Notes under the pieces: generated by a model
What the model was told of the DNA's origin: nothing
The model's database searches: none
The model's input: the letters and a program-made list of their open reading frames with translations, nothing else
Made by a program: the position numbers and the translations under genes
Assembly (NCBI GenBank): GCA_011033025.1
Contig: WFMF01000420.1
Location: 1-64,000 of the forward strand
DNA length: 64,000 bases
Reading direction: 5' to 3'
From: Beroe forskalii
Lineage: Eukaryota > Ctenophora > Nuda > Beroida > Beroidae
Part shown: positions 10,647 through 21,995 of the stretch, piece by piece
Numbering within the stretch: the first letter of the stretch is position 1
Layout of the letters: every line of letters starts with the position of its first letter

Positions 10647-12147
10647 GGGCATAGATCCGTTTGCCACTTTGTCCAGGCGCCAGTCTAATGCAGGTCTAGC
10701 GCCGGTTTAATGCAGGCCTAACGCCAGTCTAGTGCAGGTCTAATGCAGGTTTGGCGCCGGTTTTGTGCAGGTTTAGCGCCGGTTTAGCGCGGGGCCAGCG
10801 CCAGTCTAATGCAGGTCCTGTGCCACTCTAATGCAAGTCTAGCGCCGGTTTGGTGCAGGTCCAGCGCCGGTTGAGCGCGGGTACAGCGCTGGTGCAATGC
10901 AGGTCTAGCGCCGGTTTAATGCAGGTCTTGTGCCAGTCTAGTGCCACTCTAATGCAGGTCTAGCGCTGGTTTGGTGCAGGTCCAGCGCTGGTTTAGCGCG
11001 GGTGCAGCGCTGGTCCAATGCACCTCGGATGCTATCTCAATATAACTTATGCATTTCATACAGATTTGGCGCCGATTAGATTATGCAGGTTTGACGTCTT
11101 TTCATGAATGTTTGGCGCCGTTTTAATGCAGGTGCAACGCCATTCCATTGCGGGTTTGGCGCCGGTTTCATGCAGGTTTAGCATGTTCAATTCTATGCCC
11201 CATGACTCCTCATAATAATAATGAATAATGGTTACCGGTGGTAACTAACGTACTTCATCATTGTTACCGGTGGTAACTAACATACGTTACCATGGTTACC
11301 GATGGTAACTTACGTACATTACCATGGTTATCTGTGGTAACTGACGAACGTTGCCATAGTAACCGGTGGTTACTAACGTACGTTACCATGTTTACCGACC
11401 TGGTAACTAACGTGGGTTACCATGGTTACCGATGGTAGCTAACGTACGTTACCATGGTTACCGAATACCGGTGATAACTTAGGTGGGTTACCATGGTTAC
11501 TGATGGTAACTAACGTGGGTTATCATGGTAAACGGTAGTAACGTATGTTACTATGGTTACCGATGGGAGCTAACGGACGTTACCATGGTTACCGATGGTC
11601 CCTAACGGACGTTACCATGGCTAACGGTGGTAACTAACCTGCATTGGAATGGCGTTGCACCTGCATCAAAACAGCGCCAAATATGCATGAAACGACGTCA
11701 AACCTTCATAATTTAATCGGCGCCAAATCTGTATAAAATGCATAAGTAATATTGAGATAGCATCCGAGGTGCATTGGATCCCAGCGCTGCACCCGCGCTA
11801 AACCAGCGCTGGACCTGCACCAAACCGGCGCTAGACCTGCATTAGAGTGGCACTAGACTGGCACAAGACCTGCATTAAACTTGCGCTAGACCTGCATTGC
11901 ACCAGCGCTGTACCCGCGCTCAACCGGCGCTGGACCTGCACCAAACCGGCGCTAGACTTGCATTAGAGTGGCACAGGACCTGCATTAGACTGGCGCTGGC
12001 CCCGCGCTAAACCGGCGCTAAACCTGCACAAAACCGGCGCCAAACCTGCATTAGACCTGCACTAGACTGGCGTTAGACCTGCATTAAACCGGCGCTAGAC
12101 CTGCATTAGACTGGCGCCTGGACAAAGTGGCAAACGGATCTATGCCC
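10647..12147. mobile_element. 1.5 kb foldback transposon, family 1, with 8 bp target duplication GAAATCTC
   Basis: Bounded by GGGCATAGATCCGTTTGCCA and its perfect inverse, and flanked by GAAATCTC at 10639-10646 and 12148-12155. The two arms (about 560 and 500 bp) are inverted series of words such as GCGCCGGTTTAATGCAGGTC. The centre (about 11213-11640) is a separate tandem array of about 32 bp built on GGTTACCGATGGTAACTAAC. An 8 bp duplication is shared by hAT, P and Merlin superfamilies. The GG start makes Merlin or an atypical hAT possible; without a transposase this stays open. Non-coding, so non-autonomous. Confidence 0.92.
11213..11640. repeat. About 32 bp tandem array (GGTAACTAACGTACGTTACC) in the element centre
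   Basis: About thirteen imperfect units, each containing a GGTTACC or GGTAACC dyad and ACGTACGT-like palindromes. The spacer therefore also has local self-complementarity. It is confined to the middle of the foldback and is absent from the short copy at 3113-3448. Confidence 0.85.
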
Positions 12148-12155
12148 GAAATCTC

Positions 12156-13398
12156 TATGGTGGTTATGATTGGTGGTTATGATTTAGGGCATAAAAATTT
12201 TTTGATACGGGCAGATTTTTGAATAAAGCCTTAGAAGTGAAAAAAAGGAATGTTCAAAGTTGACTGTTGTCCCAAAAATGGTCAAAAATGACCATTTTCA
12301 AGGAGAAAGTTTAAAACGTTTAAATGATACGAAAAAGTTTAAAATCAGACGCTTTCGAAAATCATGTGATTTGCGTCGTCAGCTGGAAATGGAAGGTGAG
12401 TGTGCTCATAAATGATAATGAGTGGTGTCGAGGGGAGGGAGATGAGCGGGAGGTCAGGTTTGTCCTGGTGACGGGATAATCAAATACAATATCACTATCT
12501 TATATATAAAGTAAAGTCACACGTGAATAATGTTTGTGCCGCCGTATACAATTAAATTTGAGCTTGCCAAGAAACTATCAAGAGAAACAAAGGCTAAGCC
12601 GGGCTAAGTCGCGCCGTTGCTAAGGATACAGATATTCTGCACGTGCAGATTATGATCAATTCTATGCGAGTACTTTCTGATACGTTGTTGATTGCTGCGT
12701 TTTAGCGTTTGAACGAACGAAGTGTTTACTGTTTTCAATTGAAATTCAGGATCTGGAAATAGAGAACGGGTATGGCTTGCATCGTGGAGGCTATTTCCGA
12801 TGGCATCTATTCATAAATCTGTGGCAGACGTCAGTCGATTTGAAGCAATGTTGAGTTGATAATATAAACGGAAATAAATGTCAATGTAGAGCAATTCAAG
12901 ATTGGCCAAAAGCAAAATCAAATTGAATCGGATTTAGGCATTGCGAATTTGGAAAACTGCTCTTGCCGTGAATCAATGCTTAATTCAACGTTCAGTATGA
13001 GTACCATACTCGGTTTTAATTTTCAGATTTGACTTCATGATACAATCGAAAATTATAATTATCAAAACTTGCCCGGTCCAGCATTACTAAAAGTTTAACC
13101 AACGAATTTGCTCCTTCATAAATTTTTTGATGAGCTTTATAGTATTTGGTTCTGTATTATCTAGCGAGTCCAACGGGCCTGCTAGTATAACAATAAAAAG
13201 AACGACATCGAAATCCTCAAATCCCTGCCTCAGTGCCTCACAGATCTTATCTCGACTTCACAGAGCACGCTGCCATCTAAAACGAGGAAACCTACACTTA
13301 ACAGGACAGACAGCGCCCCCAAGTGCAGTCCCCTCTGGAATCCTATTCTCCCTAGGATTTCCGCTACCTTCAAACCCACAGACTCCACTACTTGTCTT
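12156..13398. other. Mosaic of dispersed repeats, no gene recognised
   Basis: 12180-12330 is related to the arm of the foldback at 14404-14857 (GGCATAAAA, CAGATTTTTGAA, GTCAAAAATGACCATT). The rest includes AT-rich unique sequence and weak open frames (13127-13395) without domains. Confidence 0.45.
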
Positions 13399-13553
13399 GA
13401 AATCGCGACTTCGCCTGTGGTTACATTGCCCACAAACTTCTAATGCAATAACAGTACAAAATTTATAACAAGACAGTGTCTTGTTATAAATTTTGTATTG
13501 TTATTGCGTTAGAAGTTTGTGCGCAATGTAACCACAGGCGAAGTCGCGGTTTC
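13399..13553. repeat. 155 bp near-perfect hairpin (77 bp arms, 1 nt loop)
   Basis: Centre at 13476, with CAAGACA and TGTCTTG separated by one G. The arms differ at about four positions, so this has aged naturally. The right arm continues into the dispersed repeat found inverted at 14310-14440. Confidence 0.85.
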
Positions 13554-13555
13554 AA

Positions 13556-14403
13556 AAATTCATAACTTCGACTAGGATCAGGAACAATATTTTTCAAGAG
13601 GAAAATACCTACTGGTAGCTGGCGTCTCCTTCTATCAGTTACAACATCAACCCGGAAACTGACCTCGGACCCGGCCCCCTAAATGCTAAACGTTGGAAAA
13701 AGGGTCCCAAAAAAACAAGATGAAGTCATAGGTTTAATTCACCAGGTGCGCGCGTTGCTTTGACTTTACGCTGTAAGGCGTGTTAAATGTACATGCATAA
13801 GTGGGCAAGGGGGGGGGGGGGCAAGGGGGGTTTTCGGGGTGCCGATGGCCAAAATGGAGTTTTTGGCTAGAAATGATAGAGGAGTATCGTAGCTACCAGA
13901 AAAACTTTACGGAATGAAAAAATCTTGTTCTTAGCCTGAGTCATGCGATTTTGAAAATCGGAATTTGCCTGTAATTACAGTACGCGCGCAAATTTCTATC
14001 ACGATTTGCCGAAAATGATCTTAGAAATCTATCTCCTCCTACATTTTTTAGAGAATCGTCATCAAACTTTCCAGATATGTTCTAGGAATTAAAATGAAGA
14101 GGTTTGATTTAGGCCTTTAAACCGAAAATATTTGATTTTGAAATTTGGAGGTGCCAAATTTTGATGATTTTTGGCGGGTTTAAAATTTCAAAATCGAATA
14201 TTTTCGGTTTAAAGGCCTTAAACAAAAATCTACTAAACAAAACTCCATTTTGGCCATCGACACCCCGATGACCCCCCTGCCCCCTTAAGGGGGGGCTGCG
14301 GTCGTGTTACGGTTGTTTGTTGTTTCTGATAAGGGAGAATGCCAGTTACCAGTAGGTTCTTACCCATGTAAAAATATTGTTGCTAGCCGAAGTTATGAAT
14401 TTT
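13556..14403. repeat. Foldback repeat containing G-tract-flanked arms (13805-14290)
   Basis: TTTTCGGGGTGCCGATGGCC with AAAATGGAGTTTTT on the left is inverted on the right as AAAACTCCATTTTGGCCATC then GACACCCCGATG. Arms continue inward through AAACCGAAAATATT words. The pair is in turn flanked by inverse copies of the dispersed CTACTGGTAGCTGGCG repeat (13600-13680 and 14310-14380), so a larger inverted structure of about 900 bp is present. A poly-G run lies at about 13809-13821. Confidence 0.7.
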
Positions 14404-14857
14404 TCAAATCGTGATTTCGCCTGTAATTACAGTGCGCGCGCAAAACTTTCGACGCATTTCGCCAAAAATTAACTTTGAAAGTTTAAAATCTATCTCGTCC
14501 TACAGTTTTTGAGGAAACCCCTTGCAACTTGGTAGTTATGCTCTAGGGCATAAAACAAAACTTTTGATCAGTCAGATTTTCGAAGTGAAAATATGAATTT
14601 TCAAAGTTGGCTACTGTCCAAAAATTGGTCAAAAATGACGATTCACAAATTTCAAAAGCCCATATTTTCACTTCTGAAGCCTAAATTAAAAATCTGGCCG
14701 ATAAAAAGTTTTATCTTTTGCCCTAGAACATAACTACCAAGTTTCAAAGGGGTTTCCTCAAAAACTGTGGGAGGAGATAGATTTTAAAGATGATTTTTGG
14801 CAAATTGCGTTAGAAGTTTGCGCGCGCACTGTAATTACAGTCAAAATCGCGATTTGA
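14404..14857. mobile_element. 454 bp foldback element (TCAAATCGTGATTTCGCCTG ends)
   Basis: The left arm TCAAATCGTGATTT, CTGTAATTACAGTGCGCGCG is mirrored at the right (CGCGCGCACTGTAATTACAG, AAATCGCGATTTGA). Arms of about 200 bp stay alignable through TCTATCTCGTCCTACAG and GGGCATAAAAC blocks and meet near 14620. The arms differ by scattered substitutions, so it is old. Target duplication is not resolvable because both flanks are repeats. Confidence 0.75.
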
Positions 14858-14889
14858 ACAAGAATTGCGCCCGCGCCTGCATGCTCAAT

Positions 14890-15171
14890 TCATATTTGTC
14901 CCGTTGCCGTGTTTAGCAGGCGCTTCATTTCCCTCTCCAACGTATTTGAATTATCGTGCGCATTTGATGGCACGTGGGTGAATTCCGTCCGATACACGTG
15001 CCAAATGATTGCACGCGCTCCCGCCAATTCATAGAACTCTTTGTAGAATTGGCCATTTTGCTTGCGCGCCATTTCATTACCAAAAGTCCCATTTTTGTTA
15101 CGCATAACATTTTCTTTGATGTTGATATCGAATGACAAACCATTGTACAATTGTTGCTCTTTCTGGTTCAT
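14890..15171 (-). CDS. Possible small ORF of unknown function
   Basis: A 93-codon open frame starting MNQKEQQLYNGLSFDINIKE and ending LLNTATGQI, with a balanced, non-repetitive composition unlike the array-derived frames elsewhere. I recognise no domain. The 3' end abuts a dispersed repeat (GCCTGCATGCTCAATTCAT, also at about 32225). It may be an exon, a fragment of a mobile-element gene, or chance. No splice sites or partner exons were established. Confidence 0.22.
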   Translation of the reverse strand: MNQKEQQLYNGLSFDINIKENVMRNKNGTFGNEMARKQNGQFYKEFYELAGARAIIWHVYRTEFTHVPSNAHDNSNTLEREMKRLLNTATGQI

Positions 15172-17574
15172 GTTGTATCACATCGTCCCTTTACATGATT
15201 TCAAGATATGGAAAAGATTGAAAGGTACTTCATACTGTTCACGATTCTGATATGATAACCGAGACAAATTTTTCATCAAAAGCCATGGTCATCATTGATC
15301 GCACTCAAATTGCTCATTGTCAATTGTTTCTAAGCTACAAGATCACTTGATATCCAATAAAAATGAAAATATTGATGAAGAATTCCGTGACAGCGTGACA
15401 GTTGATAGATATTTATCCCTTCTTATCCAATATCCACGGGCCTGGGCCACGTCATTGACATTAATAAATAAATTTTTAAAAAGGAATCAAAATTTTCAAG
15501 GTTAGGATCACTGGAGCATTGAACCCAAATAGCTGTTAGCTAGCTGCTGTGAGAACTGCACACGATGCCACTACACCAAACTGAGACAATTCACCGGCGC
15601 GAATGATTTTATAAAGGAGCAGTTGGTTAATGCACCTTGTGCCTGTAATGGTACCTTGTTGACGAAATCTCCCTCAAATATGAGGACATCTCCCTCAAAT
15701 TTGTGGACAACTCCCTCAAATTTTGTGGACATATCTCCCTCAAATTTTCCGGGCACTTTCCAGAAATTACAGTAGTTGTATTGCAAATCTGGACCTGCTA
15801 TACACATATCCCATTTCTCACCTTCCCAAACACGATCTCTGCTAACCCTCTCATTTGCCTTTTTGTAAAACAAAAACGCAATTGGAGAGGGAAAAATTCA
15901 TAACTTCGGCTATAGGAACAATATTTTTACATGGGGTTAAAAGTATAAACCTACTGGTAGCTGGCGTTCTCCTCTATCAGAAACAACGAGAACCCGAAAA
16001 CCGACCTCAACGAAGAATCTGCCATTTCGTATTTTGGAAATGTTTCAACTGCTGAAATTTATATTTAATTTTCTCAATGGAATTTTCGAGTTCAGTAAAA
16101 AAAGTTTACGGCAAAAGACTATTAATTTTTCCCTCCCCATTGGCCTATTTGTGAAACAAATTAAAGGGCTGACGAAGATTTTGTGTCGTAAAATCTTAGA
16201 AGCGATTTGGGCTATGGATGGGAGGAAAAGGCTTCGGTTCTGTACTTAGTGCCAAACTGCATAAAAATTCGATTGTAAAATGAATCTGAAGTTCTAGAAA
16301 TACGATGGTCGATTTGAAAGACAAATATTGCTTTTCGAACAAGCGACAATATTGAAACAAAAAAAGAGGGCATGAAATTTGAAAAATTAACGACTGTTAT
16401 AAAGTACTGATTATGATGTCAGTCAATATCATCAAATCAGTGTCATGATCTAAAATCTATGCTTGAATTTCATAAATTCCTCATCACGAAATTTCAATTT
16501 TTTGATGACCACTCAGCCAATAACTAATTGACAAGAAAAGTGTCGATGATAATGTGGCAAAGTGCATAAGTGATCTTAGGCTTAACGAAACTGCTTCGTT
16601 TAGTATAAACATTCAAGAAAATACAGCGCATGAATAAACGGTGACACAACCTGATGCGAAACTTAAACTAATTCAACAAAATGCTAAAATGGCGCAAAAT
16701 CTACAACAACTGAATACAACAACTTGGTCCGTATAGTAAGAACGCGCGCGCAAGAGTTTTAGAAGAAATGGCACGTGCCAATGCATGTTCTCGGCGGTCG
16801 CGTGCAGTATCGGCAATCGAAGCAATACTTTCACTACGACTGAGCGTTGTACCATGATGATAAAGTAACTTCAAGCATCGCGGGGGAGGGAAATTAAGCG
16901 CCTGTATTAAAGTATTAATACGGGAACAACGGACGAACAAAAATTGTGCCTGCAGGCGCAATTCTTGTTATCACTATGATACGAGAAAAAGGTAAGAGCT
17001 GAACGTGAACATTTTGCTCCATTGTGAAAATGAGCGACAATTTTTTCAACGCATGGGGCCAGTCTCTCAGATATTTTTTCCTTCCCACTGGCCTTTTTGT
17101 CTTACCTACTACCTCCACAGTGGTAACCATGCAGACATCCAATCAGAGAGCAATGTTTGCACGCGCCACGACCGTTGTCCATGCCCGCATATTATAATCT
17201 GTGCCAGCAGTTTATGTACAATTTGTTCCTTTGAGAGTTCAGAGTTTCAGAAAGCATATGAATTTACACGTGAGGCAGAATTTGGCCAATGTGCCGGCTA
17301 GAGAGTAGAGTGAATGATTATAATGTTCTGATTGGGCGGTTATCAGAACATCGCTCATTCACTCATGTGGCAATCAGAACTTCATTACTTAAATTTTAAT
17401 AACAAAAGTAGGAAACAACCATTTCAGGGAATAAAAATGATCCCATTGTTGTGATATGAAAATAATAGCTGCTGAAAAAGAATCGTTGAAGTTCTGTTCG
17501 AAGAAATAAGTTGAACCAATTCCAAAAAAAGTATATATCATTGAATCAAGAGGATCCTCATGATTCAATGATTA
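15172..17574. other. Mixed non-coding sequence with small repeats
   Basis: Contains a four-unit repeat of about 25 bp (CTCCCTCAAATTTGTGGACA) at 15668-15750 and a copy of the dispersed CTACTGGTAGCTGGCG family at 15890-16010. On the minus strand around 16745-16860 there is a short stretch with coding-like composition (SRSESIASIADTARDRREHA) with no recognisable domain or clear start. A CAGGCGCAATTCTTGTTATC word (about 16951) is shared with about 32250. Confidence 0.4.
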
Positions 17575-17813
17575 ATACATTAGGTCGTACTAGTGAATTT
17601 CGACGGCACACCTGCGACACAACTGCGACACAACTGCGACACAACTGCGATACACCTGCGACACACCTGCGACATACCTACGACACACCTGCGACACACC
17701 TGCGACACAACTCAAACATAAGTTCTATCGTTATTGTGATACAACTACGGCACACCTGCGACACACCTACGACACACTGCGACACAACTCAAACATAAGT
17801 TCTATTGTCATTG

Positions 17814-17980
17814 GGGATCGTTCACATATTACGTAATCTATTTTTGGCAGATTTTAACTCCCCCCCCGCCCCCTCGTAATCAAGTTTACAGTAGTTGTAT
17901 TTGTTACATTAACATGTAACGTAATCATTCCGAAACCCCCTCACTCCCCCTAGGTGATTACGTAATATGTGAACGATCCC
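17814..17980. mobile_element. 167 bp MITE nested in copy A, 3 bp target duplication TTG
   Basis: GGGATCGTTCACATATTACG and the perfect inverse CGTAATATGTGAACGATCCC bound it. TTG flanks both sides (17811-17813 and 17981-17983), and sister sequence without the insert (about 18085-18100) confirms the empty site. A 3 bp duplication and a GGG start suggest a PIF/Harbinger-like MITE, by analogy only. Confidence 0.88.
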
Positions 17981-18426
17981 TTGTGATACACCTACGACAC
18001 ACCTGCGACATACCTACGACACACCTACGACACACCTATGACACACCTGCGACACAACTGCGACACAATTCAAACATAAGTTCTATTGTTATTGTGATAC
18101 ACCTACGACATACCTACGGACGGTTACCACTAACGGACAGTTTAAGTTACCAGTCAGTATAGGTAAACCAATGAACCCCTGCTGACCCCTGGTGAACCCT
18201 CACTGACCCCCTACTGACCCCGTGGTGAATCTCAACTGACCCCATACTGACCAATTCCTGATAATTTTTCTAGCACTTATCATGACTGTTAAAAAGTGCT
18301 TAAAATATCACTCAGCCTTATGATGACACTTAACTCTTCAATAACCAGTCGGTCCCATAGCACCATAAACGCACTCAAAGTTAATAAGTCATATGTTATT
18401 CAAGTCAGTAATTTGTTGGTCAAGTC

Positions 18427-18840
18427 AGTCAAGTCAATTTAGTCGAGTTAGTTCGATCAAGTCAGTCAAGTCAGTCAAGTCAGTCAAGTCAGTCAAGTCA
18501 GTCAAGTCAGTCAAGTCAGTCAAGTCAGTCAAGTCAGTCAAGTCAGTCAAGTCAGTCAAGTCAGTCAAGTCAGTCAAGTCAGTCAAGTCAGTCAAGTCAG
18601 TCAAGTCAGTCAAGTCAGTCCAAGTCAGTCAAGTCAGTCAAGTCAGTCAAAGTCAAGTCAGTCAAGTCAGTCCAAGTCAGTCAAGTCAGTCAAGTCAGTC
18701 AAGTCAGTCAAGTCAGTCAAGTCAGTCAAGTCAGTCAAGTCAGTCAAGTCAGTCAAGTCAGTCAAGTCAGTCAAGTCAGTCAAGTCAGTCAAGTCAGTCA
18801 AGTCAGTCAAGTCAGTCAAGTCAGTCAAGTCAGTCAAGTT
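18427..18840. repeat. 9 bp array (GTCAGTCAA)n in the core of copy A
   Basis: About 40 nearly identical units with a few one-base slips (near 18620, 18650 and 18671) that shift the reading frame from one repeated tripeptide to another. The corresponding core of the sister copy (about 27165-27360) has only degenerate, non-expanded GTCAAGTCA words. Confidence 0.95.
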
Positions 18841-19624
18841 GGTTGGGTTAGTCGAGTAAGTAAAGTTAGGCTAACGTGACTAACTTGACTTGACTAGACT
18901 GACTTGACTCACTTACCTGTGAGTGCGTTTATGGTCTTATGGACATTTGAAGTGCTTTTAACTTTTTAAAACAGTCATGATAAGTGTTAGAATAATGATC
19001 AGGAATTGGTCAGTAGGGGGTCAGTTCACAGTTGAGGTTCACCACGGGGTCAGTAGGGGGTCAGTGAGGGTTCACCAGGGGTCAGCAGGGGGTTGGTATA
19101 TACTATGCTGACTGGTAACTCAAACTGTCCGTTAATTATTAACCGTCTGTAGGTATGTCGTAGGTGTATCACAATAACAATAGAACGTATGTTTGAGTTG
19201 AGTCGCAGTTGTGTCGCAGTTGTGTCGTAGGTGTGTCGCAGGTATGTCGTAGGTGTGTCGCAGTTGTGTCGCAGGTGTGTCGTAGGTGTGTCGCAGGTGT
19301 GTCGTAGGTATGTCGCAGGTGTGCCGTAGTTGTATCACAATACCGATAGAACTTATGTTTGAGTTGTGTCGCAGCTATGTCGCAGGTGTGCCGCAGGTGT
19401 GCCGCAGGTGTGTCGCAGGTATGTCGCAGGTGTGTCGCAGGTATGTCGCAGGTATGTCGCAGGTGTGTCGTCGAAATTCACTCGTACGACCATACATTAA
19501 TCAATGATCATCTCGAAGTACCTGAAAAAAATCACCGTTATTCATATCAAAGACGTACGGCGTATTCATAAGTACTGTAGGCAAATCCGTGCGCAGGATT
19601 CAACAAACTGCAAACGTATAGAAT

Positions 19625-21511
19625 GTTAGTAGACTGTAGAGGGGTTCTAGATAATTAGGCAGAAGTTCTCTAGAATGTGGGTAGACTGTAGAGGGGTTCG
19701 AGATAATTAGGTAGAAGTTCTCTAGAATGTGGGTAGACTGTAGAGGAGTTCTAGATAATTAGGCAAAAGTTCTCTAGAATGTGGATGGACTGTAGAGGGG
19801 TTCTAGATAATTAGGTAGAAGTTCTCTAGAATGTGGGTAGACTGTATAAGGGTTCTAGATAATTAGGCAGAAGTTCTCTAGAATGTGGGTAGACTGTAGA
19901 GGGGTTCTAGATAATTAGGCAGAAGTTCTCTAGAATGTGGGTAGACTGTAAAGGGGTTCTAGATAATTAGGTAGAAGTTCTCTAGAATGTGGGTAGACTG
20001 TGAAGGGGTTCTAGATAATTAGGCAGAAGTTCTCTAGAATGTTAGTAGACTGTAAAGGGGTTCTAGATAATTAGGCAGAAGTTCTCTAGAATGTGGGTAG
20101 ACTGTAGAGGGGTTCTAGATAATTAGGCAGAAGTTCTCTAGAATGTGGGTAGACTGTAGAGGGGTTCTAGATAATTAGGCAGAAGTTCTCTAGAATGTGG
20201 GTAGACTGTAAAGGGTTCTAGATAATTAGGCAGAAGTTCTCTAGAATGTGGGTAGACTGTAAAGGGGGAGATAATTAGGCAGAAGTTCTCTAGAATGTGG
20301 GTAGACTGTAGAGGGGTTCTAGATAATTAGGCAGAAGTTCTCTAGAATGTGGGTAGACTGTAGAGGGGTTCTAGATAATTAGGTAGAAGTTCTCTAGAAT
20401 GTGGGTAGACTGTAGAGGGGTTCTAGATAATTAGGCAGAAGTTCTCTAGAATGTGGGTAGACTGTAGAGGGGTTCTAGATAATTAGGCAGAAGTTCTCTA
20501 GAATGTGGGTAGACTGAGGGGTTCTAGATAATTAGGGTTCTCTAGATAGACTGTAGGGCAGATGTTCTCTAGAATGTGGGTAGACTGTAGAGGGGTTCTA
20601 GATAATTAGGCAGAAGTTCTCTAGAATGGGTAGGTAGAGGGTTAGACTGTAGAGGGGTTCTAGATAATTAGGGTTCTAGAAGCAAGAAGTTCTCTAGAAT
20701 GTGGGTAGACTGTAGGGGTTCTAGATAATTAGGCAGAAGTTCTCTAGAATGTGGTAGACTGTAGAGGGTTCTAGATAATTAGGCAGAAGTTCTCTAGAAT
20801 GTGGGTAGACTGTAGAGGGTTCTAGATAATTAGGCAGAATGAAGTTCTCTAGAATGGGTAGACTGTAGAGGGTTCTAGATAATTAGGCAGAAGTTCTCTA
20901 GAATGTGGGTAGACTGTAAAGGGGTTCTAGATAATTAGGCAGAAGTTCTCTAGAATGTGGGTAGACTGTAGAGGGGTTCTAGATAATTAGGCAGAAGTTC
21001 TCTAGAATGTGGGTAGACTGTAGAGGGGTTCTAGATAATTAGGCAGAAGTTCTCTAGAATGTGGGTAGACTGTAAAGGGGTTCTAGATAATTACTAATTA
21101 GGCAGAAGTTCTCTAGAATGTGGGTAGACTGTAGAGGAGCTGTAGATAATTAGGCAGAAGTTCTTTAGAATGTGGGTAGACTGTAGAGGAGCTGTAGATA
21201 ATTAGGCAGAAGTTCTTTAGAATGTGGGTAGACTGTAGAGGGGTTCTAGATAATTAGGTAGAAGTTCTCTAGAATGTGGGTAGACTGTAGAGGAGTTCTA
21301 GATAATTAGGCAAAAGTTCTCTAGAATGTGGGTAGACTGTAGAGGGGTTCTAGATAATTAGGCAGAAGTTCTCTAGAATGTGGGTAGACTGTAAAGGGGT
21401 TCTAGATAATTAGGCAGAAGTTCTCTAGAATGTGGGTAGACTGTAGAGGAGTTCTAGATAATTAGGCAGAAGTTCTCTAGAATGTGGGTAGACTGTAAAG
21501 GGGTTCTAGAT
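19625..21511. repeat. 52 bp minisatellite, about 36 units
   Basis: Units read GTTCTAGATAATTAGGCAGA then AGTTCTCTAGAATGTGGGTA then GACTGTAGAGGG. Most units differ by one or two bases. A region at about 20515-20850 has partial and rearranged units. The array resumes at 21812 after an insertion. Each unit holds two imperfect TCTAGA dyads. Confidence 0.95.
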
Positions 21512-21523
21512 AATTACTAATTA

Positions 21524-21801
21524 ATGAACGATGTGGTTCTTTAATGACAATTTTTCGTCGTTCTTATCTTTAGACTGTAAATTTGATTGGGTAGTAGTGC
21601 TGTGAAGTTTTAAACTTTACAACACTACTTTATACAATCAAATTTGAGACCTGAAGATGTCGTAGAACGACGAAATTGATTGTCATTAAAGAACCACATC
21701 GTTTATATTTGTATCTGTACCATTGAGTCAAAAGAGAATTAATAAATTACTCATCAATTGTAATCATGCGACTCTTATTCAATGACCCGATCTGTGAAAT
21801 C
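21524..21801. mobile_element. 278 bp foldback insertion in the 52 bp array, flanked by AATTACTAATTA
   Basis: AATTACTAATTA is present at both junctions (21512-21523 and 21802-21813). The insert has imperfect arms, AACGATGTGGTTCTTTAATG and inverse CATTAAAGAACCACATCGTT, and an inner dyad around AAATTTGATTG. A non-interrupted AATTACTAATTA unit at about 21089 shows the word can exist in the array without an insertion, so a true target duplication is likely but not certain. Confidence 0.7.
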
Positions 21802-21811
21802 AATTACTAAT

Positions 21812-21995
21812 TAGGCAGAAGTTCTCTAGAATGTGGGTAGACTGTAGAGGAGCTGTAGATAATTAGGCAGAAGTTCTTTAGAATGTGGGTAGACTGTAGA
21901 GGGGTTCGAGATAATTAGGCAGAAGTTCTCTAGAATGTGGGTAGACTGTAGAGGGGTTTTAGATAAGGCAGAAGTGTTCTAGATGAGAACAGAGG
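21812..21995. repeat. Continuation of the 52 bp minisatellite
   Basis: About 3.5 further units, the last ones degenerate. Confidence 0.9.

Larger units (their letters stand above)
17583..19491. mobile_element. 1.9 kb foldback transposon, family 2, copy A, with 8 bp target duplication ATACATTA
   Basis: The ends GGTCGTACTAGTGAATTTCG and its inverse CGAAATTCACTCGTACGACC are flanked by ATACATTA at 17575-17582 and 19492-19499. Arms are runs of an 11 bp word (GCGACACACCT and variants) with a GAACTTATGTTTGAGTTGTG block, then a CTGACCCC-type block. The centre is a (GTCAGTCAA)n array. A second copy lies at 26685-28029 with its core in the opposite orientation. Non-coding; the superfamily is unresolved among 8 bp-duplicating types (hAT, Merlin, P). 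Confidence 0.92.

Noticed and set aside
18393-18851. Lys-Ser-Val / Ser-Gln repeat protein
   Set aside because: A 9 bp array; one-base slips switch the tripeptide, which a selected protein would not tolerate.
19625-21990. CRISPR-like array
   Set aside because: Units are contiguous 52 bp repeats without unique spacers, in an animal-type genome context. The same holds for the 35 bp and 42 bp arrays.
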